Shown: positions 35,185 through 48,800 of the stretch, one piece after another
Position numbering within the stretch: the first letter of the stretch is position 1
Layout of the letters: each line of letters begins with the position of its first letter
Assembly (NCBI GenBank): GCA_001949185.1
Contig: BDGG01000004.1
Span: forward strand, 2,983,267-3,047,266
Length of the DNA stretch: 64,000 nt
Origin: Ramazzottius varieornatus
Lineage: Eukaryota; Tardigrada; Eutardigrada; Parachela; Ramazzottiidae
Direction of reading: 5' to 3'
The notes under the pieces: generated by a model
What the model was told of the DNA's origin: nothing
Seen by the model: only the letters and a program-made list of their open reading frames with translations
Databases searched by the model: none
Translations under genes and position numbers: made by a program

Positions 35185-38100
35185 TCACAAGGGGTTTGGA
35201 TTATCATGTAAATGATCAACATCCATGGGCGGAGGAAGGTCAGGCAACGTTTTGGTCCTGCCTTGCGTCAGGTAACCCGCCACACCGGGAGTTCCTGAAA
35301 ATGCACGACCGTTAGCAGTTCTTCCTCATCGGATTAATTACTATACAACAAGATGAAATAAGAAAAAGATGGTTAGCACCGTACCTGCAGTCAAGTAACC
35401 GGAAGTGTTGCTGTTCGTAATAAAGAGATCATGTCGCTGGTCCTTGTAATCCGACCAGATTTTAGACTTGTCGAGAATGGCGGACACCTATAAGCACAGG
35501 GTTCGTCAGCAAGTAAAAATCGCCAAGATTTAGCCTCTTGATCGTCTCACTTTGTCCCCGTGCGCAAGGCTCCTGGCCATAGACTTCAGCGTCTTCACAA
35601 TATGGGCTTTCGTTCCTGACGGATTAGGGGTATACTCGAGCGGACTGTCCAGTAAGGATAACAAGAAAGGCACCAAATCACAGTTGAGCGCTTGGAGGAC
35701 GAGGTCGTCATTGGCCTCGCTGTAAATGCTGTTTAGGGCTTCGCAGGCCAGAGCGGTCATTCCTCGACTACGCTTCGTGGCCAGCTTCAGTGCACTGATG
35801 CAGTCGGTAGAAGCCGTGCTGTTCACACAGACCTGACAAGAAATAAAAATGGCGAAGATCAGAATAACATACTAGAGTTCGAAGTGAGTGCGAGTCATAG
35901 CAGACGAGCATCGAAGCAGGTGGACGTTTTGTACCAACCGTCCATCCACCTACGTACAACAACGCATTCAATCTTAGTGCAACGCAAGTAGGCAGGTGGA
36001 TGAAACAGGGGGAAGTTTGTTGTACCGGCCTTTCAGCTTTCAAATATGGAACGTATCCAGTTGGCATGTCTTACCGAACTTTTGGACAGTTGGTGTATTA
36101 TCCTGATGGTCGATGACACCACTCTGTCCTCTTTGTTCTTCAACATGGCCACCACTTTAGGAATGTAGCCAAACATGGGAACCTGGTCGGCCATCATCGG
36201 CTGAGCCTCCAGGAAAACAACAAGCGACGTAACGACCAAATCCAGCTCCTCGTCCTGCAAGAGACAATTAATCATATAATGGTCCTTCCCTAAGCAAAAA
36301 CGTCTACGTGAAAAACATACCGAGAAGTGGGAGGTGTTAGCCAGTTCGACGAATCGATCCATAACTTCAACGAAAAAGTCTTTAGGTTTTCGGAGGACCC
36401 AGCCAGGGTTCGCCACAAACAAGCGAAGGAACACGCCTCCGACAACAACCTCTCCTCGGACGTTCGTGTATATTATGTCGTAATCAGGAGGTAGCTACAA
36501 GAGAACGGCATTCCATAAGCTGAAAGGGGAGGTATGTATGTAGGAAAACTGACGACTACGGATCGCCACCTACATTCCACAGCACCGAGGGATCTTTCTT
36601 CTGCGACGCACTGAAGCTATCTTTGAGGCTCTTGACTGTCGATGCGACCTTCTCTCTTGCTTCCTCGTTCCATATAAGCTCGGGATTTTCATGAGTTCCT
36701 ACAAGCATAAATTAACTTATGGTACTGGAAGTGAATCGAAATAGAAATGATGTCATAACAGTGGACTATACCTTCGAACATGTGGACACTGGTTTCGGGT
36801 GAATCCCTCATGGCATCCATGAAAACGCTGGGAAGAAACTTCACCAATTGTAATCGTAATTTCGGACCATTCAACTTTTCACTCATCAGCTTGGACAACA
36901 GCTCCGCAGTCTTTTCACGAATCTGAGCATTGGTTGAGTTGCAGAAGAGATCCAGCAAGTATATGGTAACACCTTTGGACATGAGCTCCTTGACAATCTT
37001 GGAGTTGTAAGCCAGAGGGTGAAGAACCTCTAGTATAACCAACCGAGCTGTAAAACGTACATGGTTGCTCAGTGGAAGATAGATGAAAAGAACCAAACCA
37101 TGAGAAGAAGTTTAGTTCCGAAAAGGCTCGAAACAGTGGAAATTCCGTAACACCGACCGAGCAGAACCAACCTGATGGTAAAGATTCGATGAGGAGCAAC
37201 AGGTTCTGCATGACTTCCGCATTGGCGATGTCGTTGACGCAGTCTTTGTTACTGACCACAACAGACACCACATCCAGCGCAGAATGCTGCAGATTGGCCG
37301 CACCATCGAACCTTAGCAAGCTGAAAAGCAGCCGGAAGTGCCCGATGCATTGTATTTCAACTGATGGACTAGCGCGAATCACATTTCTCAGAGCTTGCAG
37401 CGCTTCTTCGACGTTAGCCGTCTTCTGTCTACCAACTGTAACGTCAGTCTGCGACATGGATATCAGGGAGTGAATGTACTGCGCTTGAGAACCCAGGAAG
37501 CCCAGGAGCTCGACGGTGAACAACTTCGGATTCTGAAAAACGAATAGTACGATTACTCAACAAGCCGTTCGGGATAATTGAAAATTAATGAGAAACGTTA
37601 CCTCAATCGGGAAAGTTGGTTGTTCGTTGTAAATCCGAACGAAGACATCTCCGATTACCAATTCGGTACTATGAGCTTCATGTACGTAACCAGTGCCGAA
37701 CGTCGCATCACATTCACCACCTCGTATCATCGAGTTGCGTTGGAACTCTAGGTACTCGGTGAGCTGCGCGCGGGTTCCGTTGTCCCAAAGTAGATAGGGA
37801 TTGCGCACGTTACTGTTTAGCATCTTGAGAAGCTGCAACGGCACAAACAACGGTACACGTGAACACCATTCTTTCCTTTTTACTTCACTCATATTGAATA
37901 GGTTCGAATAACCTCATGCGGGCTGATGCGTTCAAACTGGCTGGTGATGTACGGCGTCAGGAGCGTGCTGATGGCCTGGCGGATCGATGGGTTCTCCGGT
38001 GTGGAACTCTTTTCGCTGCGGAGATAACCGCCCAGTCTTGCACAGGCGACGATGCTGTATTTGGCCAGATTGTTGGCAACTTCCTATAAACGAAAAAAAT

Positions 38101-41100
38101 GGCAGCTTATAAGTTAGTCACCAGGGTCGATGGACCTCATGGTACCTGTTGGTTAGTGTCCGCGTCTCTCTCCACATTGCCTTCTTCCAAAGTGTAGTCA
38201 TACTGAAAGAGAAACAGCAGCAGATGCCACAGCACACCGGCTTTGAACAAGTGTGTCTGCAGGACGAGGTCGCTACAGAAAGCACTGACGCATTCCACGG
38301 CCACACAACATAACCGCGCAAGATGAGAATAGTACAGTAGCCGACAGAGATCTCGAATGACTTCCGGCATTTCTGCTAGCTTGGCGCAACTTTGTTCGAA
38401 CTGCGAGGAAATGGCGAAGCAGCGGGCAATGTTCATGCACACTTGGACGCCCAGATCGTCCGCCTGGGAGGAACTGTTCAGCTGGGCCACGCAGCGACCC
38501 AAAGCCTCTTCCAGGATCTCGAAGCCATGTTCTCGTCGAAGCTCCTCGACGTTGAGAGGAGAACAGGCTACGGTGTGGTAGACTAGTTCACAGGCGGATG
38601 CCAGTAGAGGAATCGGCTTGGCGAACAGACGGTCATCTTTGGTCTCCATTACCACGGTCTGGATTAGCATGGGGTAGCCAGCGTACTTGTACGGATGGAG
38701 TTCTTCTCGGTACCGACTGAAGAGAATGATCTGCGTCTTCAATATCAACAGCAGATTACCTGTAAAACGAACAATGGTATAGCTGGAGTAAAACCGATAC
38801 AATCAGGTTTACCGGCGAACCAATGGCGGAACACTTTCATAGCCCTGCATACACGTAATCACATATTATTACGGTCAACATGTATGCAGATGCGTGAAAG
38901 ACCCGGTTCAATCTCTTCAGCACTCTCGACATGGTCAGAGAGTGGCTGAATATTTTGAAAAATTCTAATAAATATTCGACGATAGGGTAAAAGTGAAGAA
39001 GGAATGAGAAGAAGAAAGCAACATCTACAGTACCTGGGTCAGGTCCGTCGGATACTTTTCCTGTTCTGCTGCACAGAAAGTCATACGCTTTATTGACTTT
39101 CTCAAAGATGTCTCGACCTTCTGGGTTCTTGTCAGGATGGTACTTCTGTGCCAGAGCGAAGTATGCCCGTCGGATGACATTCTCGTCGACAGGTTGACCA
39201 TCTTTCTTTCCCACGCCCAAGACAGCATATGCATCTTCCACCGACATGGAAGGCGGCTTCTTCTCTGTTTCCTTCTTCCATGCTTCCAGGACGTCTTTGA
39301 GCAGCTGGACAGGATCTTGTATAGGCCAGTCAGGGAAGCGTTGAACGTCACAGAGGTGTCGGAGGTAGTAGATGTTGCAGAACAGTTCGTTCTCGAGTTG
39401 CGGATAGCTAATGGTGGGGATCGGGCAGTACTGGTACAAGGCACGAGTGTTGCTTTGTAGACGGGGAGTGAAATCGGCAATGTGCGTTGCGATTTTCTCA
39501 ATCATCAACCTCCTGAGATAACCACAAACTAACTATCAAAATCAGAGCCGAAAGTTGATAATTTACGGACCTCATTTCGGCGTTCCAAATCGCTTCCGGT
39601 GAGTCGAACTCTCCCAGGAAGATTTCGGCAAACTTGTCAGGTCCATGGTTTTCCAGGTAGCAAATCATGGCTTCTGGGAGAAGAGGGGCCAGAATGCTTC
39701 GTTGGAGCATCGAGGTCGCCTTTTCATCTTCACTTCGGAACGCCTGCTTGGTGTGGGTGTAATGGAGGAACCGCCCGATGGGTAGAACGTTGGATCCGGT
39801 GTACATCATTGTGAAGAAGAAGCATCCGGTCAGGTAAAGCCGAGAAAGCTGTGGGTTATCCTGCATCACCAAGTAGAGAAGCGTGTTGACCTTCTCCACT
39901 AACGTCGAGTCGAACGTTAGCAAAAGCTAAGGAAGAAGATCCGGAAGTAATTGATTAACTTCCCGGTTGCTTTGGTAAAATTTGTTCGTGTAAGCCGAAC
40001 TGACCTGTACGATGTGCGGCAGACATGATGGATCACTCAGAATCCTCTTGGCTTTCGGAAGTGGTCGGATTACCGCATCGTCGTTGTCTCTATGAAGTAC
40101 AACAGACTTGTCAGCAATTAAATATACTTAATAACAACAAAAATTAAGAAAGAAAATACCTGCTCGGATAGAATTCACAGACTCTTATGAGCATGGACAA
40201 AATCAAGGAAGCCAGTTCACTTTCGTTCATAACAGGTGCCCCAGTTGGCATTAGTGTCCACTTCAACTGCGAAACCGTCTGTAGGGTTCGCCACCCGTCC
40301 ATTCCCTGCGACCAGCAGCGAGTCTTGGGGTTAACCGTCCCGCTGTCCCATAGGTCTTTCATTTCTTTCAGACTGAAAGGACCGAGACGCTCTTTGTCCA
40401 CGTTCCCGTAGTACCACTCCTTCTCCGTATCTCTCCGCATTTCCGGGTTGGCTTCTATCACGTTGGACTGTGCAGGCGTGTACGCTCTGTTTACGTGGAG
40501 ATGTGCCAAGGTGAGGAGCTCCACCAGAACCCGAAACCCATTAGCGTCCAGGAAATCTTTTGTGTTCTGCTTGTTGAGAAGAAGCTTGCTGATGAAGAGA
40601 ACCAGGCGATCCCTTTCCAGCTTATCAACGCACTGCAAAACGTAATCACACAATTGAAAACAACGCTGGAATTACATACGGACGCTCGACAAACAAACTC
40701 GACCCGATCGTCTTCCAAGTGGCGCACGCTTTCAGCAAATATCACTGAAAACGGGCGCCACTTGGAAAACGGTCAAGTCGACTTTGCCTGCCCACCTTGT
40801 CTAGCATGATGGTCATGTATTTTGTATCGTTGAAAGGACCAATCTGTTCAAAGCACCGAGCATACACGATGGTCATGGCTTGAAGGCAGTTACTCTTCAT
40901 CGCAGCTTTCTGTGAGAGTAAAAACCGGTGGTACAAATCAAAAAAGAACTCTTGAGGTTTGTTCATCGGGTTATCCACATCATCGTTCTCTCCTTTCTCC
41001 AACAACAACCGGAGGTAGTAGTCACCGATCTTGATTTCTTCCGCCATGCAGTTGTACGGTACTTCGAACTCGCTGTAGTTCCACGAGATGACAGTACCCG

Positions 41101-44100
41101 CACCGAGATCTCTGTCCATGTTGAACGCTCGAATTTCCGCCTCCAGACACTCCCGGAGCTCTTCGCGAGTCCGATGGTTCCAGATTAGGTTAGGCAGGGC
41201 GTGGTCTTGGGCGAACCGGAAGAAGAAAAGGCTCCAGTTGGCTTCGCTGCGAATCTTCTGTCTTCGTTTCCGGAGTACAACTATCTGCTGAGATCGGTCT
41301 TCTTTCTGCTCCATTCCGACGCGACTACGCCAATGCTGAAGCACCTGATTTATCTTCTTTTCGATGACTTTCCACTGGAGTGTTCCGGCTCGCGACTTGG
41401 CGTGCATGTCCTATAGTATAAGAGCAATATTCAGCATTTCAGATCAATAAGTCGACCGACGTATTACATTACCATGTATTAACAGGCACATGACATTACA
41501 TACTGTACAAAACCTTCCATACATGACATCACACATCATACTCACTATGAGAACAGTATATGACATGGCGTTTTACATTACAATACATTACATTACGTGG
41601 TTTACTAACCACAGCCAGTTGCAGGTTATCACGGTTGTGTATCCTGTCGATCTCGTGTTCCGGTACTTCGTCCGTCGACGTCAGGAACTGCAATAGTCCG
41701 TTCGGGAAAATCCGTTCAAGTAGCTGCATCGAGGCGCTATTACCCGTAACCCACAGGGATACCAAGATGCGACTGAGCTGTCTGTTGGTGAGGATTCGAG
41801 CGTCCTGACTCTGCGTGAACAAGGCGATGTGAAGATGCTTTGGAAGAGCTCCTTCGGCTAGCGCCATCTCCTGCATTCGGTTTGCTACATCGTCTTCGCC
41901 TTCTTCGATCAGGGCTTTCATCACAAGTCCCGCACCTTTCACAATAGCCATCGAAGGATGCTGCTCAGAGCAGTCACATCAATCACACCACGCAGATTTG
42001 AATGCTTAATTCGCAATAGATTGAGAATGAGCTCCACCATACCTGAAACAACCTGAAGATACTTCTTCCTCGTGCAGCCACCAACTCCAGCAGCTGGTCG
42101 AATAACGCACCATCTGTGGTCTCTGAATACGGTGCGCATAGCGCGAAGGTGAGGAAGTCTAACGTTCCACTGATGATCAAAGCTCCACTTCCGCGTTGCT
42201 GCAAAATGAATTCTAGTCGTTATTTGCTGTAAAGAAGCAGTGCTAGAGACGAATTATAGCGTACAACATGGGATGTGAAAACATCCAAAACTCCTTCCAG
42301 GAACTTTTTGGACTGCATGAGCGATGCTTTGTTCAGTTGTTCTTGTCGTAAATCATAGTCGTCATGCATGGGCTGCATCAAAGCTCCCAGCATATCTAAT
42401 ACAGCGTACGTGACAGCATCAGAATTTCTGGTCAACGCTTTCACGACTCGGATACCGATCTTTTCACGGAGACCAGGTACTGAGGTGAACGCCGCGAAGC
42501 CAGCTTTGGACGCAACCAGCCTCCGGAGTGCCTGGAAGAGTGCTTCAATCTCCTCCGCCGTGGCTAGTTCAGGACCAATCTCCCGCTCCAGTAGCGACAC
42601 CAAGGCCGCATTGATGAGCTTCTCCTTGTTTTCGGAAAATAGCCTCTGTAAAATCGTAGACGAGATCAGAATCGTTGGTTATTCTTTGGAGGTCTGGAAA
42701 AAAATAGCTTACGTCTTGAGTTACTGCATGAAGCAGGCCGCTGTAGGAAATATTGCTGTTGAACCTTTGTACAACTTCCGAAAACAGCATTCCGCCTGCA
42801 ATACCCTTTATATTCATCACCATAGACAGAAACTGAATTCATTTGAATACTGTACAGTAAAAACGAACCAGGAGAGACTTGCAGGAATTTTAGATGTTGA
42901 CTTTCCACTTCCTCGTCGACCGGGAGGGTGAATGGACCCATACGGTAGCCACGCTTGGTGGGGGACATTTTCACGTGAATATCTCGGTTTCCGGCGGCTC
43001 GGACGCCGTCTACTACGGTAGCCAGTACAGAGTCCCTGATCGAATAGTCACAAATCAGACACGCCAGGATATCAAGTTATGCACGGCCTCCACTACTAAA
43101 GTCTATGAACTTTTGAAACAGGCTTGCCGTCGTACCTGTCTGTTGACGAGTAAGTTCTCGTCTGTCCTTTCACGAATTCTATGCTGAACAGCTGAGGATC
43201 TTGGAAGTGCCGAACGATGCAAAATACCTGTAAAGTCAATATGAATGTCCGATTTAGACTTTGCAATAAGTCCAAGGGAGTAAGTTACATCGACCAAAGG
43301 TTTGACCGTGCATATTGCATATGTAGCAGGGTCGCGTTCCAAGAGACAGGATTCACTCAAGCACAGGATTCTCCTGATCGTTCCCTGTACGACAGAAAAC
43401 CATAACCATAACGCCCGTCACTGTGATATTTCAAAGATTCAACGTTTTAAATACCGCGGCAGCTCGATGGGTTGACTTCTGTACCAGGAACTCGGAAAGA
43501 CTGGTCAAAGCTTCGTCCGAACTACGATGCGGGACAGTACAGTGACAGATAAGAGATTGTCATGGGTGGAGTAAGCAGCCACCCAGCAACACGTACCTGT
43601 ATTTCCCGAAACGTTCGGTGATAAACCGATCAAACGTGAGAGGATCTTTCCTGACGGCTAGGTGCAGCCCGATGAAACCTCCAGCCGCCTCGATGATGTC
43701 CCGGATGATGGCTTCCCTGCTTTCGCTCGCAAACAGATGCTGCAAGAGGAATCTAAACATATGCTACTCGGTGCTCACTCTAGAATGTCGAAATCAGCAG
43801 CCTACTGGTGATCATTAGTCTAGTCAGAATTTGACTATTATCATTGACTAATGTATTGAGTTGCGTGATTACCGGTAGGCTGCTGATTTCGACATTGCAT
43901 TGAAACTCAAAACCTAGCATATCTGATGGGAGAGTGCACATTTACCAGTCTTTCAAATCCTCCCCCGAATACACAAAAGCCACCGGGGTAATCGGAGACC
44001 TACGACATGAACAGATTCCCACAACGATCAAAGAGCAATGCGAAATTATATTACCAGAGCCACTCCTTCGATATCTTTGTAGTCATAACTGGTCAGAACT

Positions 44101-44906
44101 GTTCCGGTGGACACGTCCAGCTGTATCAGTGCGGCATGTCCGATTTCCAGCGTGATCGCGACGCGGCTGTCCGACCAGTGGTGTTTGAAGGCGTTGTATC
44201 TCTAAAATCATACCAACTATGGTAAACAGCCAACTGCGACCCAAACGGAACACGTTGTATAGTACTTACGGGTCGAACTTTGGGAGCTTCGATGAACAAG
44301 TGGCGGAATCTCTGCAACAGAGGCCATAATTATGGTATCTGGAAACCTTTCTGGAGTCCGATTGGAGTGCGCAGTGGTAGTTAGCACGTACCAGACATTC
44401 CGTTAGGAGGTCCGTCCTTTGGTCGCTGGAAAACTTCAAAGTATCTGCTTTTTTTCCTTTCCTCACAGTCAAGACAAAATCCACGCCGGGTTGACCCTTG
44501 ATCGCCGGTGCTATAGATAAGATGTCTCCATACGCCCACTAAAGCGGAATCAAAACACTTTGACCATAGTTACTTGATTTCCCAACTTGCATAAATATCT
44601 CACTTCACCCTTAACCAGATGAGCTATCCCGCTACAGGTTCGGACCTAGCCGTACGGGAACGTTCAAACACACAGTATTTACCTGGTTAGTGTTCTCGAA
44701 TGAGCCAGGATTGTAAGTTGACACCCCTTTTGTGCCGACGGAGAATACTCTTTTATACCTGCAAAAAAGGCCATCGGTTTTTCAAGAAGAAGAAAAACAT
44801 GATAAACATCCATCGATGCATCTGTAGCATACTTTCCCTTCCAGGAATGCTTCGTCACAAAGAAGCAGCAAACATCTTCGTTATCCTGCAGCGGGATGTC
44901 ACCCAT
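35185..44906 (-). CDS. DNAJC13: DNAJC13 / RME-8 endosomal J-domain protein
   Basis: Endosomal HSC70 co-chaperone acting with retromer-SNX and WASH. I resolve 31 exons, 2,236 aa (human about 2,243): 44833-44906, 44683-44758, 44392-44538, 44270-44311, 44055-44201, 43946-43999, 43597-43739, 43455-43521, 43289-43384, 43136-43227, 42869-43035, 42713-42795, 42265-42645, 42043-42198, 41610-41960, 40796-41410, 40160-40632, 40005-40089, 39571-39926, 39034-39512, 38146-38759, 37913-38083, 37602-37832, 37172-37532, 36772-37047, 36574-36698, 36321-36494, 36075-36254, 35551-35832, 35385-35487 and 35185-35294. All phases close. The N-terminal PH-like part begins [15 protein letters not shown]-like blocks include [19 protein letters not shown]. 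The J domain near 1300-1370 has [19 protein letters not shown] with intact HPD. The rest is armadillo-like helical repeat. The end, AGYLTQG plus a Pro-rich tail, matches the family. Two donors (GTTCGT, GTCCGT) are unusual. Confidence 0.96.
43784..43896. repeat. 31-bp inverted repeat / hairpin inside a DNAJC13 intron
   Basis: Bases 43784-43814 and 43866-43896 are reverse complements at 29 of 31 positions, with a 51-nt loop that holds a further 8-nt pair (43813-43820 with 43846-43853). Both mismatches become G:U pairs in a plus-strand transcript but A:C or C:A mismatches in a minus-strand one, so the fold is better in the antisense of DNAJC13. It lies in the intron between exons 6 and 7. A small-RNA precursor or a miniature inverted-repeat element are both possible; I see no obvious target-site duplication. 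Confidence 0.6.
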
Positions 44907-45034
44907 GTTCGCGCCGGAAGTGGCAGTTATACCGTTCCGTAATCCGCCAGCAAACAAGACGGCTTAACTCCCCCGTCACAAAGCTGCTTCCCCCAGATGC
45001 ATCGCCGTTTCCGTGTACTGTATTTGTTTCGATA

Positions 45035-45644
45035 TCATAAACAGTCCAGGTACACACAGTGCGTAACAAAGCGCAGTAACCTCAGGTTAAGAGAGTAAGT
45101 CTCGGATAATCCTGCGCAGACAGAACGACGATCCCAAACAACTGAAGCGATTTCTTTCCTCTTCACCATCAACTCGATGAATCTGCAACAGGACACTATA
45201 AACTGAAAGATCTAAGATATCCGAAATCACAGTACATACGTAAGAAAGAGGCCGTCACGTCGTCGTCCACTGGTGGTAAATGGTTCCAGCTACAATTTGA
45301 CGATCCAGTCTCAACTGCGCAACCCGCTGAGCCAAGCTTGGAAGATGATCCTAGCAGCTCCCTTTGGGAGTAATCTTCCTCGAAGACTGTAGGCAGACAC
45401 GTATGACATTGTCACATTGACAGAAAGCTAGAAACAGGAAACTGGAAATGATCCACTTTTTACAGAAAACTGTAAATTGCCCAGTCTGACCGGCGCAGAT
45501 GACGTTCGCACCGCTGTTTACATCTCGAACAATGTCAAACAGGGCAGTCATATCATAGTCCATCACACCCTGTATTACCATACTAGTAGCGTACATCACA
45601 TCACGGTCTGGACTGTGGACGTTGGGACCACAAACTTCAGCCAT
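45035..45644 (-). CDS. Unrecognised 150-aa protein
   Basis: Three exons on the minus strand: 45491-45644, 45236-45386 and 45035-45182, with consistent phases (1, then 2) and 150 aa. The start MAEVCGPNV sits in a CAATGGCT context. The visible sequence is soluble and mixed: VMDYDMTALFDIVRDVNSG in exon 1, an acidic N-rich middle, and FIELMVKRKEIASVVWDRRS near the end. There is no signal peptide or membrane segment and no family I recognise. It ends 128 bp before the DNAJC13 start in the same direction and begins 187 bp from MSH5 on the other strand, so it probably shares a promoter with MSH5. The first donor (GTCAGA) is weak, so the model could be wrong in detail. Confidence 0.45.
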
Positions 45645-45831
45645 TGTCAGCCACCACAACCCAGAGAGCGCGCATCCGACTGACCGACTGGGTTCTAGCT
45701 TCCCACTTAACGTCTTTTCTTCCAGCTTTTACTTTGGAAATCTCATATTGGTTCTTGATCGACAGGAAGCTCATATCGCGGCGGACGGTGGACAACTTCT
45801 AAAGAGCGGAAGTTAACTTTTCTGCTTCGCC

Positions 45832-48800
45832 ATGAATCACTTCCCGTTTTCCACTCCTCAACCGTCCACGCTAACGTCCGAACAGCAGCACCCGTCTTCA
45901 TCAGAACTTCCCATTGTGACCGACTCAGTCTCGAGAAGATTCGCTTTCTTTGCGTCCGACGTAGACAAATCGAAAGAGGTTAGCCTCGGTTTCAACAGAA
46001 AACCGATTTTTGAAACTTTCGGCGTACCTGTTCGAAGCAACGACGACTTGAGCCAAGTAAGTCGCTACAATCGGTGGACCTTGACGTTTCATTAGCCCGT
46101 TGGCACTAACCTCAGATGTGTCATACTGCTGTAGGTGGTTATGTCCGTCGTGTGGCACTCGGGAACTTTGGGAGCTGCGCTATACAACCCGGAAACCGCA
46201 ACCATCGACTTGCTTCGAGATATTCCGGAAGACCCGACGTACCAGACGCTGCAATCACGTAAGACCTGCTTGCTAACGAAAACCATAATGAATACGTGGT
46301 TAGTATACAGTGATGCTCTGTTGCAGTGGTTCGTTCTGCCAGTCCCTGCATGATCGTGGTCAGTCATACTCTGGATGACAAGCTACGTGAAATTCTGAAA
46401 GAACTCGGTAAGAACTCCAACCTCAGTACCTTCTCCTGCTTATCTCATAATAGGAAACAACAGTTGCAGCGGAAAGTCATGCCGAAAAGGATGATGGAGA
46501 CTTCGCTCTGGAAGCCGAGGAGGGAGATTCACAGTTCATGGATCACAGCAGATTGCTACCTGACCAACGCTCGGGCAAAGCGCGGATCTCTTTGCTTCCT
46601 GGAAAGGATTTTGGTGAGTGCGAAATGTAGTAGCGTTTCAGAACAAAGTGAATATTCGTACTTAGGTCACCAACGAAGACGTAACTCTCTTTTGTAAACT
46701 TTTTATTTCTAGCACTCGGTCCGGCCAAACAGCGTATCGCTCGTCTACGACTTCCTTGCATGCCCGAAGACATAGCAAGTACAGAAATCCATTCCTTCCT
46801 GTCCACCTTCATCGACTTTCAACGATTTTGCATGGTACGAGTGGTTGTCATTTTTACGACGTTTGTTCAACTACGACCTCTCCAAGTAGGTACGAGCTCT
46901 TGGAGGTCTGTTGGTCTACCTCGATAAGCATCCTGGGTCCGAGCGCGCTGGTCCATCCTCCGTACTGGCAGTAAGGATGTTTTCCATGTATGTAGGAACA
47001 GAGTACTGTACAGCAGGTTCTAGTCAGAAATTAGAATTTTATGTCATTGGAATGCTCTCTTTGCAGGGAAGGAGATGTTGTCATCGACCAGAATTCCATG
47101 CAGTAAGTGGCACAACCTCTCGAGTCCCGGTTATTTCTGTTTGCTCATCTAAGTTTCTCCAAAAAATTTTGCAGCGCTCTCCGGGTATTTCACACCAGTA
47201 AGTTGTGGAGCGGTCCTCTCAGTGTTCTGCAAGCTAAGTTATTCGAGCCCTTTTCAGATTCGCATCCATCCGCATTCAAGGCTGGTAAAGCTTCCAAGGA
47301 AGGTGTCAGCCTTTACGCCCTCTTCAATCGTTGTAGGAGTACGATAGGAGCGAGAATGCTGCGGTAAGGTCCATATGGAAACAGTTACAACATGTGTGTT
47401 CATATATTCTGGGAGCTTTTTCCCAACGAAACGTGGTTTTACAGTCTTTGGTTCAGTCGACCGACGCAGAATCCGAGTATCCTGAGATCTCGTCATCAGG
47501 CGATCAGATTCTTTATGAATGCTGACAATGCGCAAGTGAAAGTAGAATTCGAAAAACTGCTTCTGGGAATAAAGGATGTCCGAGTGAGTCAGCTTCCGAG
47601 TTTATCCTTGAATAGTGCAGCTTAATTCCCGTATCTTTTGTAGACCACAATGGGGAGAATGTCCAAAGGGGCATGCACGTTAAACGATTGGATCGCGCTG
47701 CAAAAGGTAATTATAGCTCTGAGGAACCCTAAAATCGTTTTCTTCACGTGCGCAGTAGCGATTTATCAGTAGAACGGTCCATATTCCAGACTGCCGAAAA
47801 TTCCTTCATCCTTTCAAAGATCGTCAGCAGAGAAAATCTTCCGCTTGACATCGAAATCTTCGGCAAGGTTTGCATTATCTGTACGCTTCAGCAGTTTGAC
47901 TTATCTTTCTAGGTTGCGGCGGTGAATCCTCAATAACTTCCGGGTCGTTTCAGATTCAAGACTACTTTGTCAAGGACCTGGGGCGGATTGCTAGGATCAT
48001 TCACAACGTGGTAAGCAAGGTTGGGTCACACTGTAGTTTGCTGCTGGATGACGAACATGCATGTTCCAGGTTGACGCGGAAGCCTCCGTTCTGGAAGAAC
48101 GCATAGTGGTGAAGCCTGGAATTGTGGAAGAACTTGATGACTGTAAGCTGTCTTGATGATTCTCTAGCCAATGTCTCGGTGTAAATTTAGCTTCTCTTGT
48201 CTAGTGAAACGAAGTCTCTACCGACTCAATGAGACCTTGACCGTGATCGCTAATGAAGAGGTCTCCCAGATTGAAGGGCTTACCCGGGAGATCCGCATAA
48301 CATATATTCCACATGTTAGTATCATGTATTGTTCCTGGGAATTCGCAGCGAAAGAGGATGGTTGAGTTGAAAAACTGTATTGGGTTTTCAGATGGGCTAC
48401 TTGCTTGTTCTGAACCAAGGTGCGGAGGATGGTTTAGACGGAAGTTATGAACGTCCGGGTCTTGAGTTTGTGGTAAGCGCATTCCGTTACAGTTTCTGCC
48501 ATATAATCATACAAGTCGTGGATCACCACAGCTGTATTCAGACTTTCGGTCTGCTGTAGTTCAAAGCAAAGAGCGGACTGTTTTACAAGTCAGAAAGGAC
48601 TCGCCAGCTGGACAACGACTTCGGCGACCTCGTCCCTAAGATTCACGACTTTGAACGTGCCGTCCTGATGCAGCTGCAAGAGATCGTTCTTCGTTACACC
48701 AGAGTTTTTCAGGACATCATGGAAGCTGCTGCCGAGCTTGACTGGTACGAACTCCCTTTGGTTAATATTTGTGAGTTCGTCAGATGGATAGATTTTCTTC

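Noticed and set aside
41460-41600. Repeated ACATTAC/CATGACAT words in a DNAJC13 intron, considered as a tandem array or CRISPR-like repeat
   Set aside because: Units are irregular, short and within an intron of a eukaryotic gene; simple-sequence drift explains them.
44590-44650. tRNA-like stretch on the minus strand (AGCTCATCTGG near an A-box pattern) in a DNAJC13 intron
   Set aside because: No D-stem closure, no anticodon arm and no B-box on the same strand; at most a chance match or very decayed tRNA-derived sequence.
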